This document shows, one piece after another, positions 7,899 to 17,747 of a DNA stretch of 64,000 bases. Every line of letters starts with the position of its first letter. The stretch's first letter is position 1. The position numbers and the translations under genes were made by a program. Under the pieces are notes generated by a model. The model did not search any database. It saw nothing but the letters and a program-made list of their open reading frames with translations, and was not told the DNA's origin. Source of the DNA: CAMDBL01 sp964498125 (GTDB lineage Bacteria; Pseudomonadota; Alphaproteobacteria; Rhizobiales; Hyphomicrobiaceae); contig CAZCGE010000062.1 of the NCBI GenBank assembly GCA_964498125.1, positions 1-64,000 on the forward strand, written 5' to 3'.

Positions 7899-9932
7899 TC
7901 ACGCCTCCTGCCGGCGGATAGTGATGATACCAAAACGGTCCACGTCGGCGGCCTGGTCGGAGTGCAGCACGATGGTCGTCGTGCGCTCCTCGATGATGGC
8001 CGGTCCAGGCACATGGTCGCCGTCGCGCAGATCGTCGCGATGGAAAATGGCGAACTCCGTCATGGCGCGACGCGCAAAGCAGAACGCCTGACGCTGCCGC
8101 CGCGGCGCGACCTTGCCCTTGCTGCGTTCGATCAACTGTAGCTTGGGCTTGTCGTTGCGGCCGATGCCACGCACCCTGAGATTAACGAGCTGAACCGGGT
8201 CGGCCATGGCGTGGCCGTAGCGGACGCGATGGATGTCGTCGAAACGCCGGCGGATGGCAGCGAGATCGTCGCCGGCCTCGACCGGCACCTCCAGCGCGTG
8301 CTCCTGGCCGAAGTAGCGCAGCTCGACCGCCGTCTCGACCGCTTGGTCGGCGGCTGCGAACCCGCCGCGTTCCAGGTCCTGGCGCGCGGTGACGGCGAGC
8401 TTTTCCGAGTCGTGCCGGATGGCGGTGAGCCCGATGTCCGCCAGCAGCCCGATCATGGTTTGCGTGTAGGTCTGCACCACGTCGGACATCAGCATGCCCC
8501 AGGCGGAGAACACCGATGGTCCTTGCGGCACGATCACTTCGGCGACACCCATCTCGCGGCCAACCGCCGTGACGAACATCGGCCCGGCGCCGCCGTAGGC
8601 GAGCATGGCGAAGTCGCGCGGGTCGAAACCGCGCTCGACGGTGATGACGCGAATGGCGGAAACCGTCTTGGCGATCAGCACGTCGTAGATGCCGCGAGCC
8701 GCTTCCAGCACGCTCATGCCCAGCGGCGTGGCGACTTTCTCATCGAGACCGGCGAGCGCGGCCTGCTCCTTTAGCTGCATTTCGCCACCGAGGAAGCCAT
8801 CCGGCGACAGAAAGCCGAGAGCCAGTGCTGCGTCGCTCAGCGTTGGTTCAGTACCGCCGCGGCCATAGCAGATCGGCCCCGGCGTCGATCCGGCCGATTG
8901 CGGCCCGACCTTCAGCAGGCGGCCCTCGACGCGGGCGATAGAGCCGCCGCCGGCGCCGATCGAGGCGATGTCATAGGTCGGGATCATCAGCGGCAGCCGT
9001 TCGAGGCGGGCCTCGTAGGACACCGACGGCCGGCCCTGGTGGATAACGCAGGCGTCCGTGCTGGTGCCGCCGACATCGACCGCGATCAGGTTTGGCCTGC
9101 CAATCTCCGCCGCCAGGTGCGTCGCACCGATGATGCCGCCCGCGGGGCCCGAAAAGATGGTGTGGATTGGGTTGGCAATGGCGTCGCGAGCGGGCAGTGC
9201 GCCGCCGCCTGAACGCGTGATGTAGAACGCCCCCGTGAAGCCGTCGCGGGCAAGTGCCGCCTCCAGCCCCTCGATGTAGCGCTGGAAGATCGGCTTGACG
9301 TAGGCGTTGACCACGGTGGTCGCGGTGCGCTCGTACTCGCGGTACTCGCGCACGATCTCGCTGGAGACCGACACCGACACTTTCGGCCAGCGCTGGCGGA
9401 TGATCTCGGCGATGCGCGCCTCGTGCGCGGGATTGCGGTAGGCGTGCAGCGTGCAGACGGCGATCGAGCCGACGCAGTAAGTCTCGATCAGCGTGCGCGC
9501 GGCCTTGATCACGTCGTCTTCGTCGAGCAGCTCGACCACCTCGCCAGCCGCATCGATGCGGCCCCTGACGCCAAGCCGCAGCCGGCGCGGCACCAGCAGC
9601 GGCGGCGTGTCATAGACCAGCGAGTACATCTGCGCGCGCTCACGCATGTAGCGCGCCATCTCGAACACGTCTTCGAAGCCGGCGTTGGTAATGATACCGG
9701 TCGTCACGCCATTGCGCTGCAGCACCGTATTGAGCCCCAGCGTGGTGCCATGCACGAATGAGCCGAGCTCGGCGACGTTGAGCTGTAATCGCCGGATGGC
9801 GGCATAGACGCCGACGCTGGGATCCTCCGGCGTGGTGAAATCCTTCTCAAACCGCAGTTCGCCGCTGGCGGGATCGAACGTGATCGCGTCGACGAACGTG
9901 CCGCCAATGTCGACGGCGAGGATCTGTCGCAA
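7899..9932 (-). CDS. hyuA: Hydantoinase A / 5-oxoprolinase alpha subunit
   Basis: This protein of about 677 residues of the HyuA family is the ATP-binding subunit of hydantoin or oxoproline hydrolases. It has the actin-like phosphate-binding motifs DIGGTFVDA at the N-terminus and AVDVGGTSTD in the middle, plus YGGAGPMF typical of the family. The start is a TTG at 9932 (LRQILAVDIGGTF) with AAGGAAAG about five bases upstream. The longer open frame has no such signal and adds 41 unlikely residues. It is the first gene of hyuAB and is divergent from a LysR-type gene, which probably controls the pair. Confidence 0.92.
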   Translation of the reverse strand: MRQILAVDIGGTFVDAITFDPASGELRFEKDFTTPEDPSVGVYAAIRRLQLNVAELGSFVHGTTLGLNTVLQRNGVTTGIITNAGFEDVFEMARYMRERAQMYSLVYDTPPLLVPRRLRLGVRGRIDAAGEVVELLDEDDVIKAARTLIETYCVGSIAVCTLHAYRNPAHEARIAEIIRQRWPKVSVSVSSEIVREYREYERTATTVVNAYVKPIFQRYIEGLEAALARDGFTGAFYITRSGGGALPARDAIANPIHTIFSGPAGGIIGATHLAAEIGRPNLIAVDVGGTSTDACVIHQGRPSVSYEARLERLPLMIPTYDIASIGAGGGSIARVEGRLLKVGPQSAGSTPGPICYGRGGTEPTLSDAALALGFLSPDGFLGGEMQLKEQAALAGLDEKVATPLGMSVLEAARGIYDVLIAKTVSAIRVITVERGFDPRDFAMLAYGGAGPMFVTAVGREMGVAEVIVPQGPSVFSAWGMLMSDVVQTYTQTMIGLLADIGLTAIRHDSEKLAVTARQDLERGGFAAADQAVETAVELRYFGQEHALEVPVEAGDDLAAIRRRFDDIHRVRYGHAMADPVQLVNLRVRGIGRNDKPKLQLIERSKGKVAPRRQRQAFCFARRAMTEFAIFHRDDLRDGDHVPGPAIIEERTTTIVLHSDQAADVDRFGIITIRRQEA

Positions 9933-10148
9933 GTTGCTTTCCTTGGTGCGTTCTGGTTGTCCGCAGGCTTTGCGCGCCTTCGATGCCTGAAGCCTCGCCG
10001 TGACCTGCCGCAGTCTTGGGTTGCCACCATCAGCGGACCCAGGCCGCGAGCACAAGGGTTAATAGCGGCAAAACCCTCTCGCACGATCAGGTATTGCGGA
10101 AATTGATCGTAAAGTCGATAGTTCAAGAATATTGTGATTGGGACTCGG
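9933..10148. promoter_or_regulatory. Divergent hyuA / LysR control region
   Basis: This 216-bp gap lies between hyuA and its divergent LysR-type gene and must carry both promoters. Two dyads lie close to the regulator side. GATCA (from about 10086) and TGATC are separated by 14 bases, and ATCG..CGAT follows just downstream. LysR regulators usually bind T-N11-A dyads in such gaps, so these are candidate operator halves. Promoter boxes were not assigned with confidence. Confidence 0.4.
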
Positions 10149-11111
10149 ATGGATACGAGGTTCTTGCGTTCGTTCCTGTGCATCGCCGAGACGGGCAGCC
10201 TCAGCCGGGCGGCCTCGGCGCTCAATGTCGTGCAACCGGCCTTGTCGCGCCAGATACGTCTATTGGAGGAGGAGCTCGGCACCCAGCTCCTGGTGCGGCA
10301 CCGGCGTGGCATCGCGCTGACGGATGCCGGCAATTTGCTGCGCGAGCATGCAGCAACCATTGTCGCGGCATTGGACGAGGCACAGCAGGCCGTTTCGGCC
10401 GCCGGCACCGAGCCAACCGGCACGGTCAGTCTGGGGCTGGCGACGTCAATGCACTACGTGCTCTCTCCCGGGCTCGTCGTGTCGTTCTGCAATCGCTATC
10501 CGCGCGCCTTCCTGCGGGTGTACGAGGCTTTCGGGCATGTGATCGAGGAGTACATGCGCCAGGGAAAAACCGATGTTGCTGTTCTGCTTTCGCCAAAGCC
10601 GATGCCGGGTATTGCCCTCGAGCCGCTGCTGAAGGAGACCGTTTGCCTCGCCGGTCCGCCGGAGGCCCGCCTCAGCATGCTTGAGCCAGTGCCGATCGCC
10701 ATGCTCGCTCGCGTTCCGATGATCATGTTTCCGGCAAACAATAAGTTGCGCTTGGCCGTCGAGGAGGCGCTCGAAGATGCCGGACTGTCATTGCAGCCGA
10801 AGGTCGAGATCGAGGGACGGTCGCTGGCACATGCACTCGTGCACAAGGGTTTAGGCTATATCACGCTGCCTTACTGTGCGGTGGAGGCGGAAATTGCTGC
10901 GGGCCGCATGTCGGGGGCTCCGATCGAGGGGATCACGATATCCTGGGAGTTGGGTATCAACCGGGCGCGGGCTGGATTTCCCGCCGTCAAGGCCGTGCGT
11001 GACCTCATCAGGGCCGGCGTCGACGAGCAGGTTGCCAGCGGCGTTTGGCGCACAGGAATGGCGAGCAAAAAGCCGCATCGGTCGGCCAGGCCGAGCCAGA
11101 AACGGGATTGA
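10149..11111 (+). CDS. LysR-family transcriptional regulator
   Basis: This protein of about 320 residues has an N-terminal winged helix-turn-helix (MDTRFLRSFLCIAETGSL, then LNVVQPALSRQIRLLEEEL) and a substrate-binding domain of the type-2 periplasmic fold from about residue 90. The ATG at 10149 matches the usual LysR start. A GTG five codons earlier is the alternative. It is transcribed away from hyuAB, the classical arrangement for a regulator of the neighbouring catabolic operon, so it probably senses a hydantoin- or amide-related metabolite. That role is inferred from position only. Confidence 0.88.
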   Translation: MDTRFLRSFLCIAETGSLSRAASALNVVQPALSRQIRLLEEELGTQLLVRHRRGIALTDAGNLLREHAATIVAALDEAQQAVSAAGTEPTGTVSLGLATSMHYVLSPGLVVSFCNRYPRAFLRVYEAFGHVIEEYMRQGKTDVAVLLSPKPMPGIALEPLLKETVCLAGPPEARLSMLEPVPIAMLARVPMIMFPANNKLRLAVEEALEDAGLSLQPKVEIEGRSLAHALVHKGLGYITLPYCAVEAEIAAGRMSGAPIEGITISWELGINRARAGFPAVKAVRDLIRAGVDEQVASGVWRTGMASKKPHRSARPSQKRD

Positions 11112-11267
11112 TCCGGGCGGACTGCGAGGGGACTTGCTGCGGCGGGGCGGGCACATCTGCCGCAAATTAACCAAACCCATCGGCTCAACTGTTGCCCTTT
11201 TCGTGAACACCGATACCATCCAGCGTCTGCAAAGCCCCGATGCGGGCAAACTCCGGGGTGCTGATAC

Positions 11268-13211
11268 ATGCGACTTGAAAACCGGGCAATGACGGGCTCG
11301 CCCCGTGCCGGGGGCGTTTTTGCGCTGGCCGCGCTGCTGTGCGGCATGACCGGCGCTGGCGGGCTGGCGGCGCAAGAAGCCGCCAAAACGGGGGCACCGG
11401 CGATAGAGACCGCCACCGGTGCGACGTCCGTGGCGGGCGCTACCCCATCCGCAAACCCTGCAGCCGCCGCAACGGCCGAAGCGCCAGCGCAAACGGCGCC
11501 TGTCGATCCATTGCTCGCGGCCATCCGCGATCGCCTCGATGGGACGGTGCGCACGGGCTCGAGCGAGCGCGAGGACTGGACAGCGCTGGGCGCTTACTAT
11601 CGCGATCACGCCAAGGCGCCACTTTGGGTGTCCACTGACGGTCTCACGGCGCGCGGGCTGACCGTCGCCGGCGAAATTGCCAAAGCCGATGCCTGGGGGC
11701 TTTCGGCCACAGCCTTCGACTTGCCTGATCTCAGGTCGGCGGGCGCGGCTGCGGCATCCTTGCGGGCCAGCGAAGAAATCAAGCTCGGACTGGCCATTCT
11801 CAAGTACGCCCGCCACGCGCGCGGCGGCCGGCTCGATCCGGCCCAGCTCAGCCGCTACTTCGACCAGAAGCCGAGCCTCAAGCTCGCCGAAGCCGTGCTG
11901 CGGGACATTGCGGCGGCGTCAGAGCCCGATGCCTATTTGCGCGCGCTGCATCCCCGCCACCCCCAGTTCGAGAGCCTGCGCCAGGCGCTGCTCAAGGCGC
12001 GCAACCCCAAGCCGGCGACCGCGGCACGGCCCGACGGCCCCGACTTGGGCGTGAAGATCGCTGACGGTGCGGTTCTCAAGGCCGGGCAGGAACATGCCAG
12101 CGTCGACCAGTTGCGGCAGCGACTGGGGATTGCGGCGGACGATGCCGCCAACGCCAACGTCTATGACGCCAAGCTGGTCGATGCCGTGAAGGCGTTCCAG
12201 CGCGAGCAGGATCTCAACCCCTCCGGCCGCCTCGACAAGGCAACGCGCGCCGCGCTCAACAAGGAGCGCAAGCCCGCCGCGACCGGCTCCGACGTGCAGC
12301 GACTGATCGCCAACATGGAGCGCTGGCGCTGGCTGCCGGAAAATCTCGGCGATTTCCACGTTTGGGACAACATCCCCGAATATCAGACGCGGGTCATGAA
12401 GGCCGGCCAGGTGATCCACCAGGCGCGCATCATCGTCGGCAAGCCGGAAACACAGACGCCGCTGTTCTCCGCCGACATGCGCTACGTCGTCTTCCATCCC
12501 GGCTGGGGCGTGCCGGACTCCATCAAGGTCAAGGAGTTGCTGCCCTATCTGCGCCCGAGCCAGAGCTTCTTCGGCTTTGATGGCTCCGACACGGCGGTGC
12601 TGCGGCGCCACAACCTGGTTGTCAGCATCAACGGTCAGCCGGTCGACCCGAGCAAGGTCAATTGGCAGCAGGTCGACATCCGGCGTTACCAATTCGTGCA
12701 ACCGCCGGGCGCCGCCAATGTGCTGGGCGTCGTCAAGTTCCGTTTTCCCAACAAGCACGACGTCTACATGCACGACACCTCGCAGCGCGAGCTGTTCCAG
12801 CGCGGCCAGCGCACGTTCAGCCACGGCTGCGTGCGCGTCGACAATCCGCGCCGGCTGGCCGAGATCCTGCTCGATCACGACCGCGGCATGTCCGCCGCCG
12901 AGGTCGGCCGCCTGATCACCTCGGGCCCGCAGGACAACCAGCTCGAGCTGAAGGTCAGGATCCCCGTCCACATCACCTATTTCACGGCGTTCGCCGAGGC
13001 TGACGGCAGCATCAAGAGCCATCCGGACATTTACGGTCACGATGCGCGCGTGACGGCGGCGCTGACTGGACGCGCGATGCCGCTCGAGCCGGCTCCAGAA
13101 ACGGCGCCCGAGGCGCGGCGCGAGCCACGCGAGCCCCGCGAGACCAAGTCCTACACGCAATCGAGCAGATTCGACGCATCACAGATCTTCTCGGGCCTGT
13201 CCGGGAACTGA
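11268..13211 (+). CDS. L,D-transpeptidase, YcbB/LdtD type
   Basis: A 647-residue exported enzyme should make 3-3 cross-links in peptidoglycan. It starts with a signal sequence (hydrophobic core GVFALAALLCGMTGAGG), followed by an Ala/Pro-rich linker and an N-terminal scaffold domain (about 75-260). A peptidoglycan-binding domain follows (about 270-335, VDAVKAFQREQDLNPSG), then the YkuD catalytic domain (about 350-580). The active site reads SHGCVRV, with Cys at about residue 521. The C-terminal tail is Pro/Glu/Arg-rich and disordered. An ATG seven codons later is an alternative start. A hairpin follows the stop, where it meets the opposing hydrolase gene. Confidence 0.93.
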   Translation: MRLENRAMTGSPRAGGVFALAALLCGMTGAGGLAAQEAAKTGAPAIETATGATSVAGATPSANPAAAATAEAPAQTAPVDPLLAAIRDRLDGTVRTGSSEREDWTALGAYYRDHAKAPLWVSTDGLTARGLTVAGEIAKADAWGLSATAFDLPDLRSAGAAAASLRASEEIKLGLAILKYARHARGGRLDPAQLSRYFDQKPSLKLAEAVLRDIAAASEPDAYLRALHPRHPQFESLRQALLKARNPKPATAARPDGPDLGVKIADGAVLKAGQEHASVDQLRQRLGIAADDAANANVYDAKLVDAVKAFQREQDLNPSGRLDKATRAALNKERKPAATGSDVQRLIANMERWRWLPENLGDFHVWDNIPEYQTRVMKAGQVIHQARIIVGKPETQTPLFSADMRYVVFHPGWGVPDSIKVKELLPYLRPSQSFFGFDGSDTAVLRRHNLVVSINGQPVDPSKVNWQQVDIRRYQFVQPPGAANVLGVVKFRFPNKHDVYMHDTSQRELFQRGQRTFSHGCVRVDNPRRLAEILLDHDRGMSAAEVGRLITSGPQDNQLELKVRIPVHITYFTAFAEADGSIKSHPDIYGHDARVTAALTGRAMPLEPAPETAPEARREPREPRETKSYTQSSRFDASQIFSGLSGN

Positions 13212-13237
13212 GCTAAGAAATGGCGTCCGATCCTGGG

Positions 13238-13264
13238 CTGGCGCAGCTGACTACGCTGCGCCAG
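13238..13264. terminator. Hairpin between convergent genes
   Basis: Perfect 9-bp arms (CTGGCGCAG and CTGCGCCAG) with a 9-base loop lie between the ldt stop and the 3' end of the opposing serine-hydrolase gene. A bidirectional terminator is the obvious reading. There is no strong T-run on either side, so intrinsic termination is uncertain. Confidence 0.45.
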
Positions 13265-13315
13265 TCCCGTGCCCTGGAGTCCCGTGCCTGGTTCGACCGA
13301 GACTGCCGCCAAGCC

Positions 13316-14647
13316 TCAATCGACGATCGCTTGATAGACGAGCTGCTTCACCAGCTTGCGGTAAAAGGCGCGGGTCGGGCTTGGCGCTTGCGTCATATAG
13401 ACAGCGACGATCTGCTCCTCCGGATCGACCCAGAAGTAGGTGCCGGCATAGCCCGCCCACATATACTCGCCGGCCGAGCCGGGCACGCCCGCCACGCCGT
13501 CGGCCAGCCGCACGGCGAAACCGAGGCCGAAGCCATAGCCCTTGGTGCCGAGCAACAACTCACCGGGCTGCAGCGGCTGCTTCATGTTGCTGTCGAGGTG
13601 GTTCGCCGTCATCAGCTTGATGGTCGAGCGGCTGAGCACGCGCTGGCCTTCCAGGGCGCCGCCATTGAGCAGCATCTGCGCAAAGCGCAGATAGTCACGC
13701 GCCGTCGAGACCGCGCCTGCGCCGCCCGAGTCGTTGCCGGGCAGCTTCGATACGTCGATCAGCTTGTTGGCATTGCCGGTGGCGGGATCCTTGGCGAACG
13801 GCTCGGCCAGCCGCGCGGCCTTGCCCTCGGGCGCCCAGAACGCGGTGTCGTCCATCTTCAGCGGCTTGAATAAGCGCTCCTCCAGGAAGTCGCCGAGCCG
13901 CTTGCCTGATGCGGCTTCCACGACACGGCCGAGCACATCCGAGGCGAGGCTGTATTCCCAGGTGGTGCCCGGCTGGTTGACCAGCGCGACTTTGCCGAGC
14001 CGCTCCACCTGCTGCGGGCCCGTCATGTCACGGGCGTCGAAGTCGATGACGCCCGGCTTGACGAGACCTGCCTTGGTGAGATCGTCCTTCACCTTCGTGT
14101 TCTTGGTGATTTCGCCGTAGGCCAGGCCCGCGGTGTGGCGCAGCAGGTCCTGCACGGTCATCGGCCGTTCGGCGGCGACCTCGGCGGTACCGGTCGACAC
14201 CTTGGTGTCCTTGAAGGCTGGCAGGTGCTTGGACACCGGGTCGGTGAGCTGGATCGTGCCGTCTTCCACCAGCACCATGGCGGCGACGGAGACCATCGGC
14301 TTGGTCATCGAATAGATGCGGAAGAGAGTGTCGATCTGCATCGGTGTTTTCTTCACCGAGTCCTGGAAGCCCCAGGCGCCCTGGTAGACGATCCGGCCTT
14401 TGCGCGAGACCATGATGACGGCGCCAGGCAGGCGGGCGGCATCGACCTCTTTCTGCATGGTCTCGCCGATGCGGGCGAGGCGCGGGCTCGACAGCCCGAC
14501 GCGCTCGGCGACGCCCTTGGCGACGGGCGTGAACTGCGCGCGCGCGACGCCATCGGCTTGATCGCGCTGGGCCATGGCAGGCAGGGCGGTGGCGATCATC
14601 ACCGCGGTGGCGATTGCCGTGAGCTTGATTGCCGAACAATTCAGCAT
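13316..14647 (-). CDS. Secreted serine hydrolase, class C beta-lactamase fold
   Basis: This 443-residue protein has a signal peptide (MLNCSAIKLTAIATAVMIA, cleavage likely after AMA). The beta-lactamase/esterase motifs are SMTK (Ser113, Lys116) and YSL (Tyr232), with HTAG near 171. The third canonical box (KTG) is replaced by a GYAGTYFW region, as in esterase-like members such as EstB. It is likely a periplasmic esterase, D-peptidase or penicillin-binding-like hydrolase rather than a resistance enzyme. The start at 14647 has AAAGGAG just upstream. The longer frame would add 49 residues before the signal peptide. Confidence 0.88.
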   Translation of the reverse strand: MLNCSAIKLTAIATAVMIATALPAMAQRDQADGVARAQFTPVAKGVAERVGLSSPRLARIGETMQKEVDAARLPGAVIMVSRKGRIVYQGAWGFQDSVKKTPMQIDTLFRIYSMTKPMVSVAAMVLVEDGTIQLTDPVSKHLPAFKDTKVSTGTAEVAAERPMTVQDLLRHTAGLAYGEITKNTKVKDDLTKAGLVKPGVIDFDARDMTGPQQVERLGKVALVNQPGTTWEYSLASDVLGRVVEAASGKRLGDFLEERLFKPLKMDDTAFWAPEGKAARLAEPFAKDPATGNANKLIDVSKLPGNDSGGAGAVSTARDYLRFAQMLLNGGALEGQRVLSRSTIKLMTANHLDSNMKQPLQPGELLLGTKGYGFGLGFAVRLADGVAGVPGSAGEYMWAGYAGTYFWVDPEEQIVAVYMTQAPSPTRAFYRKLVKQLVYQAIVD

Positions 14648-14821
14648 GAGCGGTACTCCTTTTGAGGCATACTGACGGCCATTGACGCGCACCTGTTGGC
14701 GGGTCGTCAAGTCCATCTCCTTGTTGGGTGAGCGGGTCTCACGAAAAAGACCCCGATGCTGGCGCAGTCGAGGTCTTCTCCAATCATGTGCCACGGCTCT
14801 TAGCCGACGGCTGCGACGAGA

Positions 14822-15040
14822 TCAAAGGCAGATGGCGTTGGCCGCAACGCAACTGCCCTTGTTGGCGATGTAGTCGAAGCAGCACTTCTCGTCGGCCTTG
14901 CATTTGAACTTGGATTGCTTGCCGTCGAGTTGCGTGGCTGTGCACTGCTTGTTCTTCGGCTTCTTGGCGGCCTCAGCCTCGAAGCTCAAAGGCAGCACGA
15001 ACGCCAACGACAAAGTGATAGCGACCATCAAGCGTGACAT
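14822..15040 (-). CDS. Small secreted cysteine-rich protein
   Basis: This 72-residue precursor has a clear signal peptide (MSRLMVAITLSLAFVLPL, then AEA) and a mature part of about 45 residues with six cysteines, including an adjacent CC pair, enough for three disulfides. The ATG at 15040 has a strong GGAGGAG ribosome site. An ATG ten codons upstream is unlikely. The mature part is Lys-rich and basic. No family was recognised. It lies between the serine hydrolase and the aldehyde dehydrogenase, all on the minus strand, with separate control likely. Possible roles (small inhibitor, disulfide-stabilised envelope peptide) are guesses. Confidence 0.72.
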   Translation of the reverse strand: MSRLMVAITLSLAFVLPLSFEAEAAKKPKNKQCTATQLDGKQSKFKCKADEKCCFDYIANKGSCVAANAICL

Positions 15041-15215
15041 GAGCGTAGCTCCTCCTGCAAACGCGAGCACTCCAAGTCTTATAGCTCACGCCAGATCGGC
15101 CGGGCACCACGAGCTGCCGCGTTTTCCCACCACATGTGGAGTTTTGGATACACCACGGTCAGCGCCTGGCAGCGGGGGAAGCGGGTGGTGCGCACCCGCC
15201 TGCCATTTAGTCGGC

Positions 15216-16646
15216 TCAGCCCAAGTGGCTGACAAACTTCGACTGCATGTAGGCCGACAGGCCTTCGATGCCGCCTTCGTGGCCGAAACCCGAATCCTTG
15301 ATGCCGCCGAACGGCGTCTCGGGCAGCGCGATGCCGTGGTGGTTGATCGACACCATGCCGGCCTCGAGTGCGTCGGCGGCCTTCGTCGCCAGCTTGGTGT
15401 TGTGCGTGAAGATGTAGCTGGCGAGACCGAACGGCAGGCGATTGGCCTCGGTCAGCATCTCGTCGGTGTCCTTGAAGCGCAGCATCACGGCGACCGGGCC
15501 GAACGGCTCCTCGTTCATGATGCGGGCACTGTTGGGCACGTCGGTCAGCACGGTCGGCTCGAAGAAGTTGCCTTGATTGCCGATACGCTTGCCGCCGGTC
15601 TGCACCTTGGCGCCTTTTTCCTGGGCGTCCTGGATCAAGGTCTGCATGGCGTTGATGCGGCGCGGATTGGCGAGCGGGCCCATCCTGCTCGCCGGGTCGA
15701 GACCGTCGCCGACCTTCATCTCCTTGGCAATACTGGTGAACTCGGCGACGAACTTGTCATAGACCTTGTCATGCACGAAGAAGCGCGTCGGCGAGATGCA
15801 GACCTGGCCGGCATTGCGCCATTTCATGGCGGCGGTCAGCTTGGCGACGCTGGCCGTATCGACATCGTCGAAGATCAGCATCGGCGAGTGGCCGCCGAGC
15901 TCCATCGTCGCGCGCTTCATGTGCGCCGCCGCCAGCGCATTGAGGTGCTTGCCGACCGGGACGGAACCCGTGAAAGAGACCTTGCGGATGATCGGATGCG
16001 GGATCAGGTACTCTGAGATCTCGGAGGGCACGCCGTAGACGAGGTTGAGCACGCCAGCGGGTACGCCCGCGTCGTGGAAGCAGCGCACCACGCCGATTGG
16101 CGAACCGGGCGTCTCCTCCGGGCACTTGACGATGATCGAGCAGCCGGCGGCCAATGCGGCGGCGATCTTGCGCACGGCCTGCGTCGCGGGGAAGTTCCAG
16201 GGCGAGAAGCCGGCGACCGGCCCGACCGGCTCCGGGATCACCATGGCGCGCGCGCCCGCCGTGCGCGAGGGGATGATCCGGCCATAGGCGCGGCGACCCT
16301 CCTCGGCGAACCACTCGATCACCTCGGCCGAGCCGAGCAGCTCGGCCTTGGCCTCGGCCAGCGTCTTGCCCTGCTCGAGCGTCAGCACCTCGGCGATGGC
16401 ATCGACGCGGGCGCGCAGCAGGTCGGCGGCCTTGCGCATGATCTTGCCGCGCTCGAAGGGCGACATCCGGCGCCACTCGTTGAAGCCCTTCTGGGCGGCG
16501 GCCAGCGCCAAGTCGAGGTCGGACTTGGAGGCATGGCCGAGTTGGCCGAGCGCCACGTCCTTGGCCGGATTCATGACGTCCTGGCTCTTGCCGCTCGAGG
16601 GTTTTACCCACTTGCCGTCGATGTAGTGGTCGAGGGTCTCGTACAT
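15216..16646 (-). CDS. NAD(P)-dependent aldehyde dehydrogenase, succinate-semialdehyde type
   Basis: This 476-residue ALDH-superfamily enzyme oxidises an aldehyde to an acid with NAD(P)+. Visible active-site elements are the oxyanion Asn in FSPWNFP (Asn151), the general base in MELGG (Glu249) and the nucleophile in NAGQVC (Cys283). It most resembles the GabD/SSADH group (MKWRNAGQVC, CPEETPGSP), but the exact substrate cannot be fixed. The ATG at 16646 follows AGAGAG. The longer frame adds 19 non-conserved residues. It stands alone, without a neighbouring gabT. Confidence 0.9.
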   Translation of the reverse strand: MYETLDHYIDGKWVKPSSGKSQDVMNPAKDVALGQLGHASKSDLDLALAAAQKGFNEWRRMSPFERGKIMRKAADLLRARVDAIAEVLTLEQGKTLAEAKAELLGSAEVIEWFAEEGRRAYGRIIPSRTAGARAMVIPEPVGPVAGFSPWNFPATQAVRKIAAALAAGCSIIVKCPEETPGSPIGVVRCFHDAGVPAGVLNLVYGVPSEISEYLIPHPIIRKVSFTGSVPVGKHLNALAAAHMKRATMELGGHSPMLIFDDVDTASVAKLTAAMKWRNAGQVCISPTRFFVHDKVYDKFVAEFTSIAKEMKVGDGLDPASRMGPLANPRRINAMQTLIQDAQEKGAKVQTGGKRIGNQGNFFEPTVLTDVPNSARIMNEEPFGPVAVMLRFKDTDEMLTEANRLPFGLASYIFTHNTKLATKAADALEAGMVSINHHGIALPETPFGGIKDSGFGHEGGIEGLSAYMQSKFVSHLG

Positions 16647-16784
16647 GGAACGCTCTCTCTGTTTGCGCCACGGATGGATTGGATAACCGGCAGTCCGGCT
16701 CATCCGGTCCGATGGACTGGGTATGGAAGGTGGAATAACGCCGACCGGCGCCCCTCGGGCAAGCGAAATCCATCGCGCTGAGGA

Positions 16785-17528
16785 TCAGCCGAGATATTTC
16801 ACGATGTTTCGGGCGCTGATCAAAATCACCAAGGTGCCGACCAGGACCATCAGCGGTCGCGCCGGGACGCGGCTGGCGACGTAGGCGGCGAGCGGGGCCG
16901 CCAGCACGCCGCCGACGATCAGGCGGGCGATGATCGGCCACAAATCCAGGCCGATGGTGGCGATGAAGGTCAGTGTTATCGTGGTGGCGACGAAAAATTC
17001 GGCCAGACTGACCGAGCCGATCGCGGTCCGTGGCGCGGTTCCGCTGCCGATCAGGGTCGAGGTGACGATCGGCCCCCAGCCGCCGCCGCCTGCCGCATCG
17101 AGGAAGCCGCCGACAAGGCCCAGGCCGACGACCCGCGGCGTCGACAGTTCGCGTGCCGCCTGTCTTTGCCTGATCCCCTTCCAGACGATGGTCACGCCGA
17201 GCAGCAGAAGATAAAGGCTGACGAGTGGCACGACCGTTTCAGCAGGGAAGCTGGTCAGCGCAAATGCACCGATGATCCCACCCATCATGCCGGGCACCGC
17301 CAGACGCGCCACGAGCCGCGAGTCGACGTTGCCCATCCGCCAATGCGAGAAGCCGGACGCGGCCGTCGTAAACACCTCCGCCGTGTGCACGCTGGCGCTG
17401 GCCACGGCTGGCGCAATGCCGATCGTGATGAGAGCTGTCGAGCAGGCGACGCCGTAGGCCATGCCAAGTGCGCCATCGATCAGCTGACCGGCAAAGCCGA
17501 TCACTACAAATAAAAGGATTCGATCCAT
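16785..17528 (-). CDS. TauE/SafE-family membrane permease
   Basis: This 247-residue integral membrane protein has about seven or eight hydrophobic segments and the family pattern of two related halves. Each half has a short Gly-rich motif (GFAGQLIDGALGMAYG near the start and GFLDAAGGGGWGP in the middle). The TauE/SafE group exports sulfite, sulfoacetate or related small anions. The substrate here is unknown. The ATG has AAGGA eight bases upstream. It is divergent from the gene at 17748. Confidence 0.88.
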   Translation of the reverse strand: MDRILLFVVIGFAGQLIDGALGMAYGVACSTALITIGIAPAVASASVHTAEVFTTAASGFSHWRMGNVDSRLVARLAVPGMMGGIIGAFALTSFPAETVVPLVSLYLLLLGVTIVWKGIRQRQAARELSTPRVVGLGLVGGFLDAAGGGGWGPIVTSTLIGSGTAPRTAIGSVSLAEFFVATTITLTFIATIGLDLWPIIARLIVGGVLAAPLAAYVASRVPARPLMVLVGTLVILISARNIVKYLG

Positions 17529-17747
17529 GACCTTCGCAGCCTATCAAATCGCGCAGCCAAGTGCACTCGGGGTAGGACAGGTGGCTCGCACGAGCAAGCG
17601 TGGTTCCATGCGGAGCCCATACGCAACGGACTTCTCCACCGGCCATGGGTTGTGTAAACTCGCCGCGCAGTTTGTTGTTGGCGAGCGGTGATCGATGGCT
17701 GAATCGGTTGGCCTGATCGGCGCGGATTCGAATCCGGGGGTTCATCG

